A stretch of 64,000 bases of DNA from Pristionchus mayeri (taxonomy: Eukaryota > Nematoda > Chromadorea > Rhabditida > Neodiplogasteridae). Numbering within the stretch: position 1 is the stretch's first letter; every line of letters starts with the position of its first letter. Positions 1 through 10,853 of this stretch are shown here, piece by piece. A program made the translations under genes and the position numbers. The notes under the pieces were generated by a model. The model was given only the letters and a program-made list of their open reading frames with translations, was not told where the DNA came from and ran no database searches. The stretch lies in contig BTRK01000005.1 in NCBI GenBank assembly GCA_036245805.1, positions 38,917,469 through 38,981,468 of the forward strand. Reading direction: 5' to 3'.

Positions 1-1
1 T

Positions 2-121
2 GCTTTGAACGAGGACCTAGCTCGTCTAGAAGCTGAGTTCCGAATTTCAGATCCTGTTTTTGCAGCAAGGCTGCAGCAAATGTACGACCGAGCAGCACCT
101 TCAAAAATTTATTCTGGGTAG
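2..121 (+). CDS. 3' end of a plus-strand gene entering from the left, product unknown
   Basis: An open frame from the window edge runs 39 codons to a TAG stop. It reads as ordinary coding sequence with charged and hydrophobic residues alternating as in a helix (for example LARLEAEFRISDPVFAARLQ), ending in ...KIYSG. There is no stop in this frame and no start, so it is the last exon or part of it. I do not recognise the family. A splice acceptor could lie inside it (ttttgcag near position 66), so the true exon may be shorter. Downstream is foldback DNA, so the gene ends here. Confidence 0.5.
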   Translation, partial: ALNEDLARLEAEFRISDPVFAARLQQMYDRAAPSKIYSG

Positions 122-411
122 ACCTTGGTCATATCTCCAATAGAAAGTATTGCAAACAGGAAAAAATCTATGTAAGAATAATGTCGTTTTGAAAAAGAGC
201 AGATTGATTGCGTCATCACTACGCAATAACTATGCGATGACGTCATACCATAGTACCATGATAATAATCTCCGATGAATTTGGTACATAACGACCTAGTG
301 CCAGAATGATGACTTTCCTGGGCAAAAAGTTGCAACAAATTCAAAAACTGCCCACTCACTTATGCGCGCGACTGTACGAGAGTGTACGTAAATAAAAGAA
401 CGATTTATAAA

Positions 412-2297
412 AGAGACTATCTGAGTGAGTGAACATATTTGTGGACACTTGGCAAAGTGGAAAAATCGAATTCCTCCATAATGTGTGTACGGATAGTACT
501 CGATGAGCATAACACGGAGGTCACTTATTTAGTCATACAGATCGCGCATTCTTTGATGGGAAAGGCTAATGTAGGCATTTCGCAATTTTTCGAAATTTTT
601 TCTATCGCAACCATTTCGAATGAGTCATGTCTTAAAAAATACACAAAAATGAGATGATCATACTCACAAACTTTCATCTTGATACCTTTTAAATTCCTCG
701 AAAAAAATCAAAATTTCGACATTTTTATAGAATCTAGAAATTCCAGCTCTTTCAGATGGGTGGGTATGAGCAATTTTTATTTCTCATTTGTAAAGTTCAT
801 CCCTATACCAACTTTCTTAAAAATTTTGAAAGAGAAAAAAGGTCGTTTTTTGAGAAATTTACAAAAATGTACAACACTTTTATATGACGAGTCAATGAAG
901 GTGTGCGGGAAGCAATTCTAAAAGACGAAAACGGAATCTATGATACAGAAAACTTTGTTTCAAGATAGATACACAAGATGGCGCAGAGAAATTGAAAGAT
1001 TAACTAATTCTGAGAAATCGATTTTTTTCCACCTCGATTTAGGCCAAGTTTGGATGCTATAAACTGAAAACGGTTACCCATAATCTGACTGTTGTAGTGA
1101 AAGTTAAACAAGTCAGTCGTGTCTATGAGAAAATCGATAAGTGAAGGTTCTCGAATAATGAAAACTCTTGTTGAATTCTCTCGAAATCGCGTTATCGAAA
1201 GGATCAAAATTGAACTAAATTTGATTTTAACGAAATTATTGTGAACCTTGATAACTATTGAGTGAAGAAAATTTAAATTTGAATTTTTCTGCCAAAAAAT
1301 CGCCAAAATGTTTATCATTGTAATGGTTACTGAAATATCGAAAATTAAAAATTTCAAAAATCACTTTTTTTACATTTTTAAATTCATGAGTCATACGATA
1401 TTTAGTATATGTTTTCTGATCACTCTGAACAAACCAAGATTTTCGGTACTCAATATATTGCAATGTTCACAATAATTTCGTTAAAATCAAATTTAGTTCA
1501 ATTTTGATCCTTTCTATAATGCCAATTCGAGAGAATTCAACAAGAGTTTTCATTATTCGACTTATCGATTTCCTTCACTTATCGATTTTCTCATAGACAC
1601 GACTGACTTGTTTAACTTTTACTACAACTTAGTCAGATTATGGGTAAACTTTTTCAGTTTATAGCATCCAAACTTGGCCTAAATCGAGGTGGAAAAAAAT
1701 TTCTCAGAATTAGTTAATCTTTCAATTTCTGTGCGCCATCTTGTGTATCTATCTTGAAACAAAGTTTTCTGTATCATAGATTCCGTTTTCGTCTTTTAGA
1801 ATTGCTTCCCGCACACCTTCATTGACTCGTCATATAAAAGTGTTGTACATTTTTGTAAATTTCTCAAAAAACGACCTTTTTTTCTCTTTCAAAATTTTTA
1901 TGAAGGTTGGTATAGGGATGAACTTTACAACTGTGAAATAAAATTGCTCATACCCACCCATCTGAAAGAGCTGGAATTTCATGATTCTATAAAAATGTCG
2001 ACATTTTGATTTTTTTCGAGGAATTTAAAAGATATCAAGATGAAAGTTTGTGAGTATGATCATCTCAATTTTGTGTATTTTTTAAGACATGACTCATTCG
2101 AAATGGTTGCGAAAGAAAAAAATTTCGAAAAATTGCGAAATGCCTACATTAGCCTTTCCCATCAAAGAATGCGCGATCTGTATGACTAAATAAGTGACCT
2201 CCGTGTTATGCTCATCGAGTACTATCCGTACACACATTATGGAGGAATTCGATTTTTCCACTTTGCCAAGCATATGTTCAGTGGCTGAGAGTCTCTC
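412..2297. repeat. Large foldback element 1 (about 0.85-kb arms)
   Basis: The left arm (about 412-1247) matches the reverse complement of the right arm (about 1464-2297) almost base for base, with a loop of about 215 bp. Short ORFs appear mirrored in both arms because the arms are complementary, and I give them no coding value. Outer ends read GAGACT.../...AGTCTC, but I do not see a clean target duplication. A transcript through it would fold into a long dsRNA hairpin. Confidence 0.85.
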
Positions 2298-2435
2298 ATA
2301 ATACTTTCTCTGCGCTCTCTCATCTCTAGAACTCTATTTGGAAAATGTGTTGCAAGAGTTCGCTTTTGAAAGTGCTCGGACACCACAAAATCCGTGAGAG
2401 TGTCTCTTCATTTCGCAAACTGGGATGAAAAATGT

Positions 2436-2509
2436 TACGGTCTCTTCATTCCGCATACTCTCTCGCCGGTCAGACAGTGTGAGCGAGTATGCGGAATGAA
2501 GAGACCGTA
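2436..2509. repeat. Perfect short hairpin MITE
   Basis: A 25-nt arm starting TACGGTCTCTTCATTCCGCA (2436-2460) is perfectly repeated in reverse complement at 2485-2509, with a loop containing CTCTCGCCGGTC. Half-copies of the same motif lie just upstream (about 2398-2420). It belongs with the other CTCTCTCGCCGG-type hairpins in the window. Confidence 0.8.
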
Positions 2510-3062
2510 CAATTTTTGAACAGCCCAGTTCACAAAGCCTCTGACAAGTTAAATTGAAACGATGGGAAATTCAGAGACATCAAACCGAATTTCTCACTAC
2601 GGAGTCGGGAATTTCGAAGTGCTGCCATAGCTGATTCGAGCTTTTTTTAAAAATTTTCTCCACTCCTACTATTTTTAGGCAGATTTCTGTTCATGAAAAT
2701 GTGACGGAGCTTCGAGAATAATAATCAGGAATAAAATAACGATATATAAACGAGAGTGTTGTGGCACCTCCTTCAAGCAGCAGGTCACGGTGAACGAGGC
2801 AGGCGTGGATGGACCAGGTTCCCTCGTCGAAAGCAGATGTCAGCGCGAGCACGAGGCCTCAAAAAAGTTGGGCGTCGAGAATTTTCTTCGTAATCATCTT
2901 ATTTTCATAGCAAACTGTAAACACCGAAATAGTTTCAGCATTTGCCGATTTTCAATATCCGGTATTCAGTTCGATATCAGATGTTAGCCGATTCAAAAAA
3001 AGTTCACTCACGAGTTTCGTCGAAGACTGCGATGAATTCCACGCTGCTGTTCTGCATTTGTA
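2510..3062. other. Non-coding stretch, nothing supported
   Basis: Short ORFs are present but have no homology I recognise and no splice-consistent extension. I see no gene here. Confidence 0.5.
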
Positions 3063-3165
3063 TAAGGGATGATTTCGCAAGAAACGACTCTTTATTCTGC
3101 GCACTCTCTCACCGACCTGACCGGCGAGAGAGTACGCGAAAGGAAAAGACCATTTCTTGCGATGC
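3063..3165. repeat. Short hairpin MITE, TTCGCAAGAAA terminus
   Basis: Arms begin TTCGCAAGAAACGACTCTTT and close with ...AAGACCATTTCTTGCGA, around a core with CTCTCTC/GAGAGAG. The same ends recur at about 10391-10475 and 19900-19955 (TTCGCAAGAAATGG... / ...CCATTTCTAGCGAA), so this is a dispersed family. Confidence 0.65.
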
Positions 3166-3504
3166 CATCAGTGATTAATTTAAGCACTTTCTGCTAACAC
3201 AAGTTTAGACTAAATCATTTTAGAAGTCAACGTGGTGAACAATCAAGTATTCCTAATGGATCTGAGGAGTAGTTAACAAATTAAAATATAATTTTTAAAA
3301 AAAATTAAACAAGCGAAAGTAGATAGTTAGCGCACCTTGAATACATGTGTTCTGATCGGCTCGTAGGTCTCGGAATCGAAATCGTCGCTGTCGAACGCAT
3401 CTAGATCGTATAACTCGAGAAACGACCCGTGACCTGGATTCACTAGTGATGGTTTCGCAAGAGGTAATCTTCCTTCTGCGTGTTCTCTCACTCGTCTAAT
3501 GTCG

Positions 3505-3717
3505 TGGAAAAATTCAAGGAGAAGAGAACAAATTTGAACTCCCGCAATTCCATATCTCGGCTCCCAGTAGAGATATCGATTTGAAACTTGGAATATGGGG
3601 GTGGTTTTTACATTTCTACCCAATATTCCAAGTTTCAAGTCGCTATCTCTACTGGGAGCCGAGATATGGAAATGCGGGAATTCAAAATTGGTCTCTTCTC
3701 CTTGAATTTTTCAACGC
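3505..3717. repeat. Inverted-repeat element (CTCGGCTCCCAGTAGAG family)
   Basis: Left arm 3505-3605 and right arm 3618-3717 are near-perfect inverted copies containing ATCTCGGCTCCCAGTAGAGA. A related hairpin with the same core lies at about 33312-33450. Confidence 0.75.
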
Positions 3718-4254
3718 CATCACTGTCGATAGAGCGCAAATGATGAGGAGATACATGTTTTTTTCTAATGAAAGAAGGCAAATTTTGGCACTACAAAAAT
3801 GCGTGTTCGCACCTGTGAGCAAATATCGATCGCCTCCGTATGCAGTGAGCCCGACTTTCCGTAGGAAATTGGAGCATGTTATCGTCGACATCTCGCCCAA
3901 GTTAAGGCACGAAACAATTTCCTGAACTATCGACTAATTGCTAAGTCTGGGAAATCGATGCCAGGCGAATTTCGAAACAAAATCGGATCAACAGGGGAAG
4001 ATAGTTGCAAATGAGAGATGGAGCAATGAGGGGAAGAACGGAAGAGAGAATCTGCGCGGTGATTCACTGATGGCTATCAGTAAATGCGTGCGCGGCATGG
4101 ATAAAGCGAGGCGGGCTCAAGATTCAAGATACGATAGAGCATGTAAATGTCAGAAGGGGGAGGGGAAACAGATCACTCTCGTGGATATAGCTCTGCAGGT
4201 GCCAACGCCTCGTCTACCACGGGGAGGCCCGGTATTGCACTTCACTCGGAATCG

Positions 4255-4372
4255 GCCCTTCCCCGCGGGGCGCAATGGTCTGACACTCCTCATATCGCAC
4301 ACTCTCTCGCCGGTTAGAGAAAGCAAGAGAGTGAGAGATTTTGAGAGCCAGACGATTACTCCGCGCGGTGAA
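4255..4372. repeat. Short hairpin MITE, CTCTCTCGCCGG core
   Basis: Arms pair CCGCGGGGCGCAATGGTCTG with the reverse complement of CAGACGATTACTCCGCGCGG. The loop holds CACTCTCTCGCCGGTTAGAG and its complement. The same outer arms appear at 44775-44875. Confidence 0.7.
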
Positions 4373-5184
4373 AATCAATTGAAAGAGGGTTAAATGCCTT
4401 TCATTCATAAGTGACAAGATCTCCGATCATAGGGACATGGTTGGATGGGACCGGTCGCCGGTATTGAAGTCTCGGATGTCCGAAATGCCTTCACTCTCCA
4501 CTGTCCCTTCTGATTGTTGGGAGTGAGCAGCGCTGAGATACCATCGGGAGCCTAATCAATATTTGAAATGGAGTGAAAAGTGGTTAAAAGTGTAATTTTC
4601 TTGATTGTTTGGATTAACCAATGTCTTCTTTACACACTCATCTTAGTTAGGTATGGATCGCGCATATTCTTCTGCTTCTTGGTCTTGGATAATTTAATTT
4701 AGCGCTCTCTGCACAACACTTGCATTTATGGTCGAGATGCGTCGATCCAAAATTGTTAGCGCGGGAGGATTCCTCTAATATTTTAGTTCCATTAATCCTC
4801 AAATGTGTGTACACTGTGGATGGGAACGCGACGCGTCTAAATGGATATTCTGTCTAAATTTGGCCTCATCCACGAGCGTCCAAGTTTCATCCCCCATGCT
4901 TCCCTAACATGTACAATTATTTGCCCCGGAATTGGAGATGTGAGTAGCATTATCCCTCTTTTTTTCGTATCAGGAACATTGCGATAACATGCAGGAGACA
5001 ATAGATGAGAAGTATACGAAACGTCCCTATATTATTGTGATTAACTTTGAGATAAACATACAAATAAAAATTACCTAGCACATTGCCTTCGTACAATGGT
5101 TTGCTTTCCCAAAAATTACTCTTTGTATACCTTGTGCAGCTTCACGTTTCGTTGTCTTGCCAATCTCATCTCTCATCTATATGG
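4373..5184. other. Intergenic stretch without a supported gene
   Basis: AT-rich, no ORF with recognisable family features and no splice-consistent exon set found on either strand. Confidence 0.5.
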
Positions 5185-5663
5185 TTTGTTAGCTTTTTGA
5201 ATTTACCCCATTCTTATATTTGCTAGTTCTCTCGAAACTACAATGGTAAGCGTGTTGCATCCGAATCAGTGCATACACCCCCCCCCACGTTGATTTCCCG
5301 TAGAGAATCACATCTATTTGCACACTTTGCATTCCTCCATAAAAGTTTCCGTTTTCCTAGTATACATTCTTTTTCTTTTTGCCTCTTCCCCCTTTCTGAT
5401 ATTGCTCGTGTCATAGTCCTTCCATCGCTTAAAACTTTCCACTCAATTGCATCCGCGCTCTAAAATTATGTTTTATGAATCACCTTCTCCTTTTCTGTTC
5501 CTAGCGCATTTTCTTTCTCAACTACACTTCCTATTATCGATGCAATCTTAATTATTTTTGCGTTCTCGCGTTCCCCGGCGTGCGCATTGAATGTATTGTT
5601 GCGTTCTTCAGTAGAGATGATTAGATTTATCGCAGTGCTTTTAGAAGCAGTGAAAGCATTCTA
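5185..5663 (+). repeat. Upstream flank of GNAT copy A, duplicated at 18333-19210
   Basis: Colinear similarity to the region before copy B is clear: shared segments include GTTAGCTTTTTGA, GAATCACCTTCTCC, TATCGATGCAAT or TGTCGATGCAAT, and GCAGTGAAARCATTCT. The homology stops exactly where the mariner composite begins in copy A. This shows the duplicated unit includes promoter-proximal DNA, not only the exons. Confidence 0.75.
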
Positions 5664-6220
5664 TTAGGTTGGTGCAAAAGTTTCGATACAATATATTTTG
5701 CAAATTTTCTTGTGAATGCTTCTCATGTATGAAGCACCACTTGTGCATTATTTGAGGTAGTGTTAGACCATTACAATTGTTGGTTTATACCCGATCGATC
5801 TAATGCCATTTCGTTGAAAAACAATGATAAATGAAAATTAGCGAAATTTCCATGATTTTGGGTTTTCAACACAAACCATCGCTAAAAGTAAACGAACGAT
5901 ATACAGCTCCCACCCTTCAGTGAAACTAATCAGTAAGGGTGGATGCTTCCATTGAACACTTTAAATGGAAGTTTCGGGCTTCCACGGATATCCTGTATTG
6001 CAAAAAAAGGCCGATTTCGTTGAAAAAAATTTGAGGTGCAATACCATAATTGCGAAATCTCTCGAATGGAAAGGTGAATCTTCACTTACTTTCATAAGAA
6101 ACATTATCATGATATGTACTTCTGATTATGCTAAATTTGCGACCCCAATCTCTCCGAGCGAAAAATTCCTGTGAATATGTTCTAAATCTGCCAGACGCAA
6201 TACCCCATATTTCCGTAATA

Positions 6221-7452
6221 TTGGGGTGTCCGGAAAGTTCGTATAATGCTTCGGAAAAAAGTCAGTTCGCGATCAAATGCAGTGATTGCGCAATATGTTT
6301 GTCAACAATGTATTGCATCATTCTGACGTTGAGTAGTGAGAGGATTTAATCAGTCTCCTAGTTGCTACATTGATTCTTGTGATGGACTCCCATCTCTACC
6401 TCCGAGCAGTTTTACTTCATTACTACCGTCTTGGCCGATCCGTGAAGGAAGCCCACTCTGCCCTGGCCCAGTCGGAAGGAGCTGACGCCCCCTCCATACC
6501 CTTCTGCTATAAGTGGTTCTCCCGCTTCAAGAAAGGGGAGTTTGGTCTCGATGATCAACCCCGCTCTGGACGCCCTCCCTCCCTCGATCAGCCTCTCGTT
6601 CTCCGCACACTGAAGCGCAAGCCCATGGCCAGTGTGCGTGAGTTGAAGAAGGATACTGGTACTCCCAGATCAACGGTTTCCGATATCCTCCATCGATCTG
6701 GGAAGAAGCCGAAACTCCCACAAGTGACTCCCCATGACCTCTCCCCCGAACAGCTGAAAAATCGTGTTCAAGTCTGTCGGGAATTACTCCATCGTAGATC
6801 CAATCTTCGATGGGTCAATTCCATCATCGCTACAGATGAGAAGTGGATCACGTACGATAACCCTGTGAGGAGACTGCAATGGGTGGATGCAGATGAGAAG
6901 CCCACGCCCGTCCCGAAGAAGGAAGAGCACGGAAAGAAGGAACTCCTCTGCTTCTTCTTCTCAGTGCTCGGTCCCATCTACTGGGAGATCCTCGCCCCTG
7001 GCACCAGCATCAATGCCGACCTCTTCTCTGAACAACTGGAAGATGTCGCGATCAGAGTCCCTCCCAGACTCCTGAACCAGGGCAAAATTCTTCTTCTGAT
7101 GGACAATGCTCGCCCACATCGAGCGAAGATGACCCAGAAGAAAATGGACGAGCTGAAGATCGAGAGGATTCCCCATCCACCGTATTCCCCGGATCTCTCC
7201 CCATGCGACTACCACTGCTTCCGCTTTCTCTCTGACTTCTGCAAAGGAAAGAAGTTCAAGAATCGAGATGAAGTTGTGAGGGCTTTCGTGAACTGGGCGG
7301 TCTCAAAGAAACCCGCATTCTGGAAGAGAGGCTGCCCAATCGCTGGAGGGAGGTAGTGAGAAAGAAGGGGGCATACATTGGTCACTGAGAATTGTAAAGC
7401 ATTGAATAAAAAATAAAAACAAAAAAATATACGAACTTTCCGGACACCCCAA
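6221..7452 (+). mobile_element. Mariner transposon copy 1
   Basis: Terminal inverted repeats start TTGGGGTGTCCGGAAAGTTC and end with the complement at 7452, with TA target duplications at 6219-6220 and 7453-7454. Length is 1232 bp. Two sister copies lie at 34037-35293 and 36182-38873. It is nested inside the larger TTAGGTTGG element. Confidence 0.95.
6382..7356 (+). pseudogene. Mariner transposase (DD34D), frameshifted near the C terminus
   Basis: Encodes a Tc1/mariner-superfamily transposase that would cut and paste the element at TA sites. The N-terminal third is a helix-turn-helix region, including KWFSRFKKGEFGLDDQPRSG. The catalytic aspartates are visible in ATDEKWITYDN, LLMDNARPH and SPDLSPCDYH, with exactly 34 residues between the second and third (DD34D, mariner proper). 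The first ATG is at 6382. Compared with the sister copies, 10 nt (AATCGAGACC) are missing after the AKRG-like codons near 7332, so the last residues are replaced by CPIAGGR and a stop. All three aspartates are retained; activity is doubtful but not excluded by this change alone. Confidence 0.9.
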
Positions 7453-7499
7453 TACGTGCCTATTTTGGCAAATTGTTTTAAGGCTGATACAGACCACTC

Positions 7500-9395
7500 G
7501 CCACAGTAGCATATCACGCGTCTTCTGAGAGATTGCATGAAAACGGACCCCCTGCGGCACAAGGAGCCCCAACTTTCAGTACTATTCTCGAGATAATTAT
7601 GCTAGAGTATATTAGGGACGACAAAACTTTTGACGTTGACCGTTTTTCTCAGAACCGGCGTTTAGGTAGTTCAAGGTACGGCTCTATCATTTATCAGCTC
7701 CCCGATGAGCTAGAATGCCGACTTTGGGCTCAAAATGTGCGGAATATTATTTCAAGCAACATTTATGTTAACATGAAGTTGCTTAGACAACAATGTCATA
7801 TCGGAACAAATGAAAAAGTGATTTCGCCATGATAAATCAAATTCTAGCGGCTCGGAGACCCCACCTTTCCGCGTAATCAGAGACCATTTTTAGAATCTAC
7901 GTACATTAGTCTATCAGGAAAAAAATTGAGCCGAGCCACGTAGGGGTGGGAATTGGCCTTAGTGAAGCAAAAATGCTCTCCAAGTTGAATATTTCAAATT
8001 TTCAAAATGATCATTCTTTTAGATAGACGCTCAATTATTTACTATTTCGCTGTTTTAATACATTTACTCATAGGCTGAATCAAATACCGTCGAAAAAAAC
8101 CGAACAAAACAGTATTTTAGAAAAATCATATTTTTCACCTCGAAATCGCTCAAATTTGCTCGTTGTAAAATCGACATTTCGAGCCCACTCAGAGCGCTAA
8201 TTATTCCCGTTCAATAGAACACCTTGACATGAGTAACGTCAGTTGGAACAAGCCGTCTCAACAATTTCGATACTCCTGTTTTTCAAGCATGAAAATGGAA
8301 AATCCACTGTATCGGGTGTATCAAAAAATTTCTGGGATTACTTGTGAGAATTATGATTAGATTTTTGTGTGGAAAATACTTTCCTATGCTAGTGAATCAG
8401 AAATGCACGCAAAATCTACCAATCTTTGTGTTTCTAAATTAGTAAAATTTTAGAGATTCGAAAATTTCGATTTTGCAAAATTAATGAAAAGTGCTACTAT
8501 TCCATTCGTATCTGAATCATCAGCTTACGAAAATATTTTCCACACAAAAATCTAATCAAAATTCACACAAGTAGTCCCAGAAATGATTTTTTGATATATC
8601 CGGCACAGTGCATTTTCCATTTTCATGCGTGAAAAACAGGAGTATCGAAATTGTTGAGACGCCCTGTTCCAACTGACGTTACTCATGTTCTATTGAACGG
8701 GAATAGGTAGCGCTCTGAGTGGGCTCGAAATGTCGATTTTACAACGAGCAAATTTGAGCAATTTCGAGGTGAAAAATATGATTTTTCGAAAATGCTAATT
8801 TGTTCGGTTTTTTCGACGGTATTTGATTCAGTCAAGGAGTAAATGTATTAAAACATCGAAACAGTGAATAATTGAGCGTCTATTTAAAAGAATGATCATT
8901 TTGAAAATTTGAAATATTCAACTTGGAGAGCATTTTTGCTTCACTAAGGCCAATTCCCACCCCTACATGGCTCGGATCAATTTTATTCATGATAGACTAA
9001 TGTACGTAGATTCTAAAAATGATCTCTGATTACGCGGAAAGGTGGGGTCTCCGAGCCGCTAGAATTTGATTTATCATGGCGAAATCACTTTTTCATTTGT
9101 TTCGATATGACATTGTTGTCCAAGCAACTTCATGTTAACATAAATGTTGCTTGAAATAATTTTCCGCACATTTTGAGCCCAAAGTCGGAATTCTAGCTCA
9201 TCGGGGAGCTGAGAAATGATAGAGCCGGACCTGGAACCGGAAAAATACCTAAAAGCCGGTTCTGAGAAAAACGGTCAACGTCAAAAGTTTTGTCGTCCCT
9301 AATATACTCTAGCATAATTATCTCGAGAATAGTACTGAAAGTTGGGGCTCCTGGTGCCGGGGTGTCATGCAATCTCTCAGAAGATGCGTGATATA
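7500..9395. repeat. Large foldback element 2 (about 0.87-kb arms)
   Basis: Left arm about 7500-8385, right arm about 8528-9395, loop about 140 bp. Mirrored landmarks are CTGAGAGATTGCATGA at 7525 and its complement near 9378, and the complementary pair near 8240-8290 and 8625-8690. ORFs in the arms are by-products of the repeat. Confidence 0.85.
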
Positions 9396-10390
9396 TGGTT
9401 ATCATACATCTTGAAAATTGTCTTGAAGCGCTGTTACCGTGCAAATAGTAATATTCAATTGAAAAGTTTAAAAGAAATTGCAATTCTCAGATTTTGGAAT
9501 GCTTTCTCATCGGTGTTACTGATTGATGAGATGCGATATAGTGTGCGCTATAGATATCACACATACCAATATCATACAAGAAACCATATGAGAGTAGTTC
9601 AAGACCGAAGCAAGGTAGTGCTCGCAAGGTAGTGCTCGAAAACATAAATCGTTATTTTGTATCGAAACTTTTGCACCAACCTGATACATTACGCGAGCAC
9701 GGACGTTTCACTGATATTGATTTACAGCAAATGATGATCAATCCATTTTAGATGTTCACCCAGCTCTCCTACTCCTTTGCAACCCACCCCGATGTGCCCG
9801 AGATCCACGAATTTCTTCTCTCCGACTTCCTCTTCAGTCGCGCACTAAATGCTGCCATTGGGCTGACGAGGGAGGACGCGTACGATATATACCGTGGTTG
9901 GTCTAGTGCGAACCGACCAAATAAGGACCAAACAAGTACCCATTAGTTTCGTAGAATCATTATTTTTGTATGCGAATATACGCTGAACAAAATTAATGGT
10001 GCGATATTTGTTCAAAGCATTTGGATAACATTGGGCCTGATGTTTACTGGACGCGCGATGGAGAGACGACCTATCCCGAGCTATTGGCAGCCATTGGTGG
10101 AGTGCAACTTATGAAGACTACCGACCTATCATCTTCTGAGCGTTTCCGCCTGATAAGATAAATTGATTGATTGATTGATTGGTGTTTACTGCTGGGCATT
10201 TCAATTGAAATTCAGGAATCGTCAAGGAAAACATCAACGGGACGAGCGTCGTGGTGCGAGACGAGAAGTGAGTGTTGTTACAACTGCAGTTGGAATTTTA
10301 AGAATGAAAAAAGGAAAGGAGGGTAATAAAGAGAGAGAGAGACTTTCTAGAATGGAGCGAGTCGGTGTTTCGCTCCTTGGGTAAGCACAA

Positions 10391-10475
10391 TGAGTTCGCA
10401 AGAAATGGATAGCCAGTCAATCTGACGAAAGAGCACACTGAATAAAGAGATCCATTTCTAGCGAAGCCATAACTA
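10391..10475. repeat. Short hairpin MITE in intron 2 of copy A
   Basis: TTCGCAAGAAATGG... closes with ...CCATTTCTAGCGAA. A related copy occupies the matching intron of copy B (about 19890-19957), so this insertion predates the gene duplication. Confidence 0.6.
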
Positions 10476-10644
10476 AATTTTCTTCGATGTGATAGGTCTC
10501 CTGAAAAAAGTGTAAAAAAAAGAATTCGCCATTAAAAAATCCATAGTAGCCAGTGTTCCTACACTTCTACAGTGTACTTGTGATGCATTCTTTCCCGTTT
10601 GATTTCAATTTCTAAAGTAAAATACTTCACCACTAGAGTTCCCT

Positions 10645-10853
10645 TGATGGAATTAATTCCGGAATTCCAATAGTGAGGACAAAGGAGTGACGCAATTCCA
10701 TTCCTTCCATCCCCCTGCGCGGAGCGGTGGAATGGAATTCCAATAGTTTTGGAATTCCATTTGAATAAATTAATTACTTTCCACATATGTTCGCCAGTCA
10801 ATTTTGATATTTTCCTCAATGGAATTCCAATAACAGTTTGGAATTCCATTTTG
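10645..10853. repeat. Cluster of GGAATTCCA palindromes
   Basis: At least five copies of the palindrome GGAATTCC or TGGAATTCCA occur in about 200 bp (near 10660, 10735, 10759, 10820 and 10838), plus several half-sites ATTCCATTCC. They abut the left end of the retroelement LTR. Function not evident. Confidence 0.6.

Larger units (their letters stand above)
5664..9684. mobile_element. Composite mariner-family element with nested insertions
   Basis: Terminal inverted repeats read TTAGGTTGGTGCAAAAGTTT at 5664 and, on the other strand, TCAGGTTGGTGCAAAAGTTT ending at 9684, each flanked by a TA target duplication (5662-5663 and 9685-9686). These ends are classic mariner termini. No transposase of its own is recognisable between them. 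The interior instead holds a complete unrelated mariner copy (6221-7452) and a 1.9-kb foldback (about 7500-9395). The copy B flank at about 19210-19230 appears to preserve the uninserted site, so insertion followed the gene duplication. Confidence 0.8.

Noticed and set aside
1004..1463. Minus-strand ORFs of 117 and 75 codons in the first foldback
   Set aside because: They mirror sequence in the opposite arm and have AT-driven composition; no family features or splice context.
3938..4393. 151-codon plus-strand ORF
   Set aside because: It runs through a hairpin MITE and shows no recognisable domain; composition follows the repeat.
6527..7215. Minus-strand and alternate-frame ORFs inside the mariner copies
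   Set aside because: Shadows of the transposase reading frame, repeated in all three copies.
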